Shown: positions 62,798-64,000 of the stretch, in pieces
How the letters are laid out: each line of letters opens with the position of its first letter
Numbering within the stretch: the first letter of the stretch is position 1
Assembly: GCA_039984955.1 (NCBI GenBank)
Contig: JBDWTN010000007.1
Span: 1,682,501 to 1,746,500, forward strand
Reading direction: 5' to 3'
DNA from: Marinobacter alexandrii
Lineage (GTDB): Bacteria; Bacteroidota; Bacteroidia; Cytophagales; Cyclobacteriaceae
Length of the DNA: 64,000 bases
The notes under the pieces: model-generated
Told to the model about the DNA's origin: nothing
What the model saw: only the letters and a program-made list of their open reading frames with translations
Database searches by the model: none
Program-made: the position numbers and the translations under genes

Positions 62798-64000
62798 GAA
62801 AGCTGCTTTATATAATCGTTCTAATTCCTTGCTGGCTAGGGGCACAATTATATATTCCTAACAGTTCACTAGTTCATATATCTGATGGTGCCAATCTGGA
62901 AGTAGGTGGCGAACTCCAAAATAGAGGGATTATTCAAAATGAAGGCACTTTGTCACTATATGGAAACTGGTTAATTAATAACAATTTCAATGGACTCATT
63001 GGAACTTTACAATTTTTAGGGGATAGTACTCAAATGGTCGGGCCACCTGAATTAACTATCAGCGGGCTTGTGATTAATCAGGGAGGTGAAGTTATGTTTC
63101 CTGGTGATGAATATACTATTCTAGATAGGCTAGAATTGCGATTTGGCAATATAAAACCAGGAGATGACACAAGGTTTGTTTTAGGACCGACCGCTGAAAT
63201 TTTTGGTGGATCTAACACTTCATATTTCGATGGCACATTAATTTCTAGAGGTAGTGGGATTAAAACTTTTCCAGTTGGATCTGATGGAGTGCATGCACCG
63301 ATTACTTTGCTAAATGTGTTTGGTTTTGATACTGAAATCGCCGCAACTTTCCTAGGTGAAAATTCATCAGACCCTATCCCCGGAGATAGTTTACTTGGTG
63401 TTTCACACAAGGGGCTTTGGGAGGTCGAGTTATTGAGTGGTACCACAGACCCTACCAGAATTGCAATAGATTTCAACAATGAAGATTTGAATGATTTTAG
63501 AGTAAAGAATGATATTCGTCATAGAATCAGCTCTCCTGTCATTGCATATTCGGATAATCCTACAGGAATTTTTCAATCACTTGGCGTAAACTCTCTGGTT
63601 AATACCGATTCGATCACTTTTGGATCAATTGCTAGTCAACTTACCGTACGTCCAATTCGCGATCGAAAAATTTATCTGGCTTTAGCTTTAGCACCACAAG
63701 TACCAGATGAAGGGTTATATTTTATCCCACAGGCTTTTTCACCGCAAGCAAGCGATCCAAAAAATCAAACATTTAGAATTTTTGGCCAACAAGTTGCCGA
63801 AGAAGGATTTGCTCTTCAAATCTATAATAGGTATGGAGTATTGGTGTACTCCACTTCTTCATTTGCTGAGGCGAATCAGAGAGGCTGGGATGGAATTAGT
63901 CAGCAAACAGGTGCTTCCGAGCCAGCTGGTGTTTTTTACTATACAATCAGGTTACAATTTGAAACTGGCCTTCCAGTTGAGGAAAAAGGAGCATTCTATT
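62794..64000 (+). CDS. Exported protein with type B T9SS (gliding-type) sorting domain, cut by window edge
   Basis: An ATG at 62794 overlaps the previous stop by 4 bases and opens a frame that runs to the window end (about 402 codons). The product has a signal peptide (LLYIIVLIPCWLGAQ), a beta-rich middle part with repeated LxGxxxNxGxI-like strands, and a C-terminal CHU_C/gliding-motility sorting domain. The latter shows FALQIYNRYGVLVYS, GWDGISQQTG and EPAGVFYYTIRLQF. This domain directs export by T9SS. It is tightly coupled to the fibre protein before it, which suggests the two function together at the cell surface. Confidence 0.87.
   Translation, partial: MRKLLYIIVLIPCWLGAQLYIPNSSLVHISDGANLEVGGELQNRGIIQNEGTLSLYGNWLINNNFNGLIGTLQFLGDSTQMVGPPELTISGLVINQGGEVMFPGDEYTILDRLELRFGNIKPGDDTRFVLGPTAEIFGGSNTSYFDGTLISRGSGIKTFPVGSDGVHAPITLLNVFGFDTEIAATFLGENSSDPIPGDSLLGVSHKGLWEVELLSGTTDPTRIAIDFNNEDLNDFRVKNDIRHRISSPVIAYSDNPTGIFQSLGVNSLVNTDSITFGSIASQLTVRPIRDRKIYLALALAPQVPDEGLYFIPQAFSPQASDPKNQTFRIFGQQVAEEGFALQIYNRYGVLVYSTSSFAEANQRGWDGISQQTGASEPAGVFYYTIRLQFETGLPVEEKGAFY

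Overview
The window is a low-GC chromosomal segment from a member of the phylum Bacteroidota, most likely the order Cytophagales. The evidence is: type IX secretion tails at 51262-52107 (type A) and 62794-64000 (type B, gliding-motility style); a MurF-alanine racemase fusion; an N-terminally extended NusB; the lineage families DUF1573, DUF4293 and DUF5706; and repeated matches to the Bacteroidota -7 promoter element TAnnTTTG. I cannot name the genus. No rRNA, tRNA, CRISPR array, insertion sequence or prophage was seen. Genes are densely packed, and the only spacer over 300 bases is 60307-60616.

Layout. 1-4.6 kb (minus): nusB, a YtxH protein, a DUF1573 lipoprotein, yajC and a YbbR-like protein, after leucine dehydrogenase. 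4.7-9.7 kb: two half ABC exporters on opposite strands whose motif deviations fit an MdlA/MdlB-type heterodimer, then truA. 9.8-16.7 kb: DUF4293, htpG, a TlpA-like lipid/thiol protein, a 7TM sensor kinase with a LytTR regulator, and a lipoprotein. 16.7-22.6 kb: two YceI-like proteins, a membrane AraC regulator, and an M14 peptidase with a MORN-like partner. 22.6-29.6 kb (minus): an envelope cluster running from coaX through a barrel protein, a TPR protein, lptC and a CorC-like protein to a PlsC acyltransferase and an acetyltransferase. 29.6-39.6 kb: anmK, glutamate dehydrogenase, a NhaD-type antiporter, TerC, purK-purE, a 43-residue ORF, murF-alr and a double-GNAT protein.

39.7-48.8 kb is a phosphate and nucleotide-signalling neighbourhood. 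It holds a membrane class III cyclase with altered base-selecting residues, polyphosphate kinase, a Pycsar-effector-type membrane protein (DUF5706) split from an overlapping HD phosphohydrolase, an SdiA-regulated propeller protein, and a 1195-residue protein joining a phosphoesterase, a possible kinase-like core and an Omp85-type barrel.

48.8-54.5 kb holds two paralogous kinase-regulator operons, each divergent from an exported-protein gene. Both intergenic regions carry four GTTAA half-sites spaced 10-11 bases apart, exactly 32 bases before a TAnnTTTG box that lies 4 bases from the kinase ATG. 54.6-60.6 kb holds an orphan hisA lacking its first catalytic Asp, and the rimP-nusA-infB operon, whose short leader contains a terminator-like hairpin. 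60.6-64 kb holds a two-gene surface-fibre operon: an exported S74-chaperone fibre protein followed by a type B T9SS cargo.

The strongest leads are the matched GTTAA operators, the rimP leader hairpin, the cyclase/DUF5706/HD neighbourhood, the phosphoesterase-kinase-like-barrel fusion, and the altered HisA.
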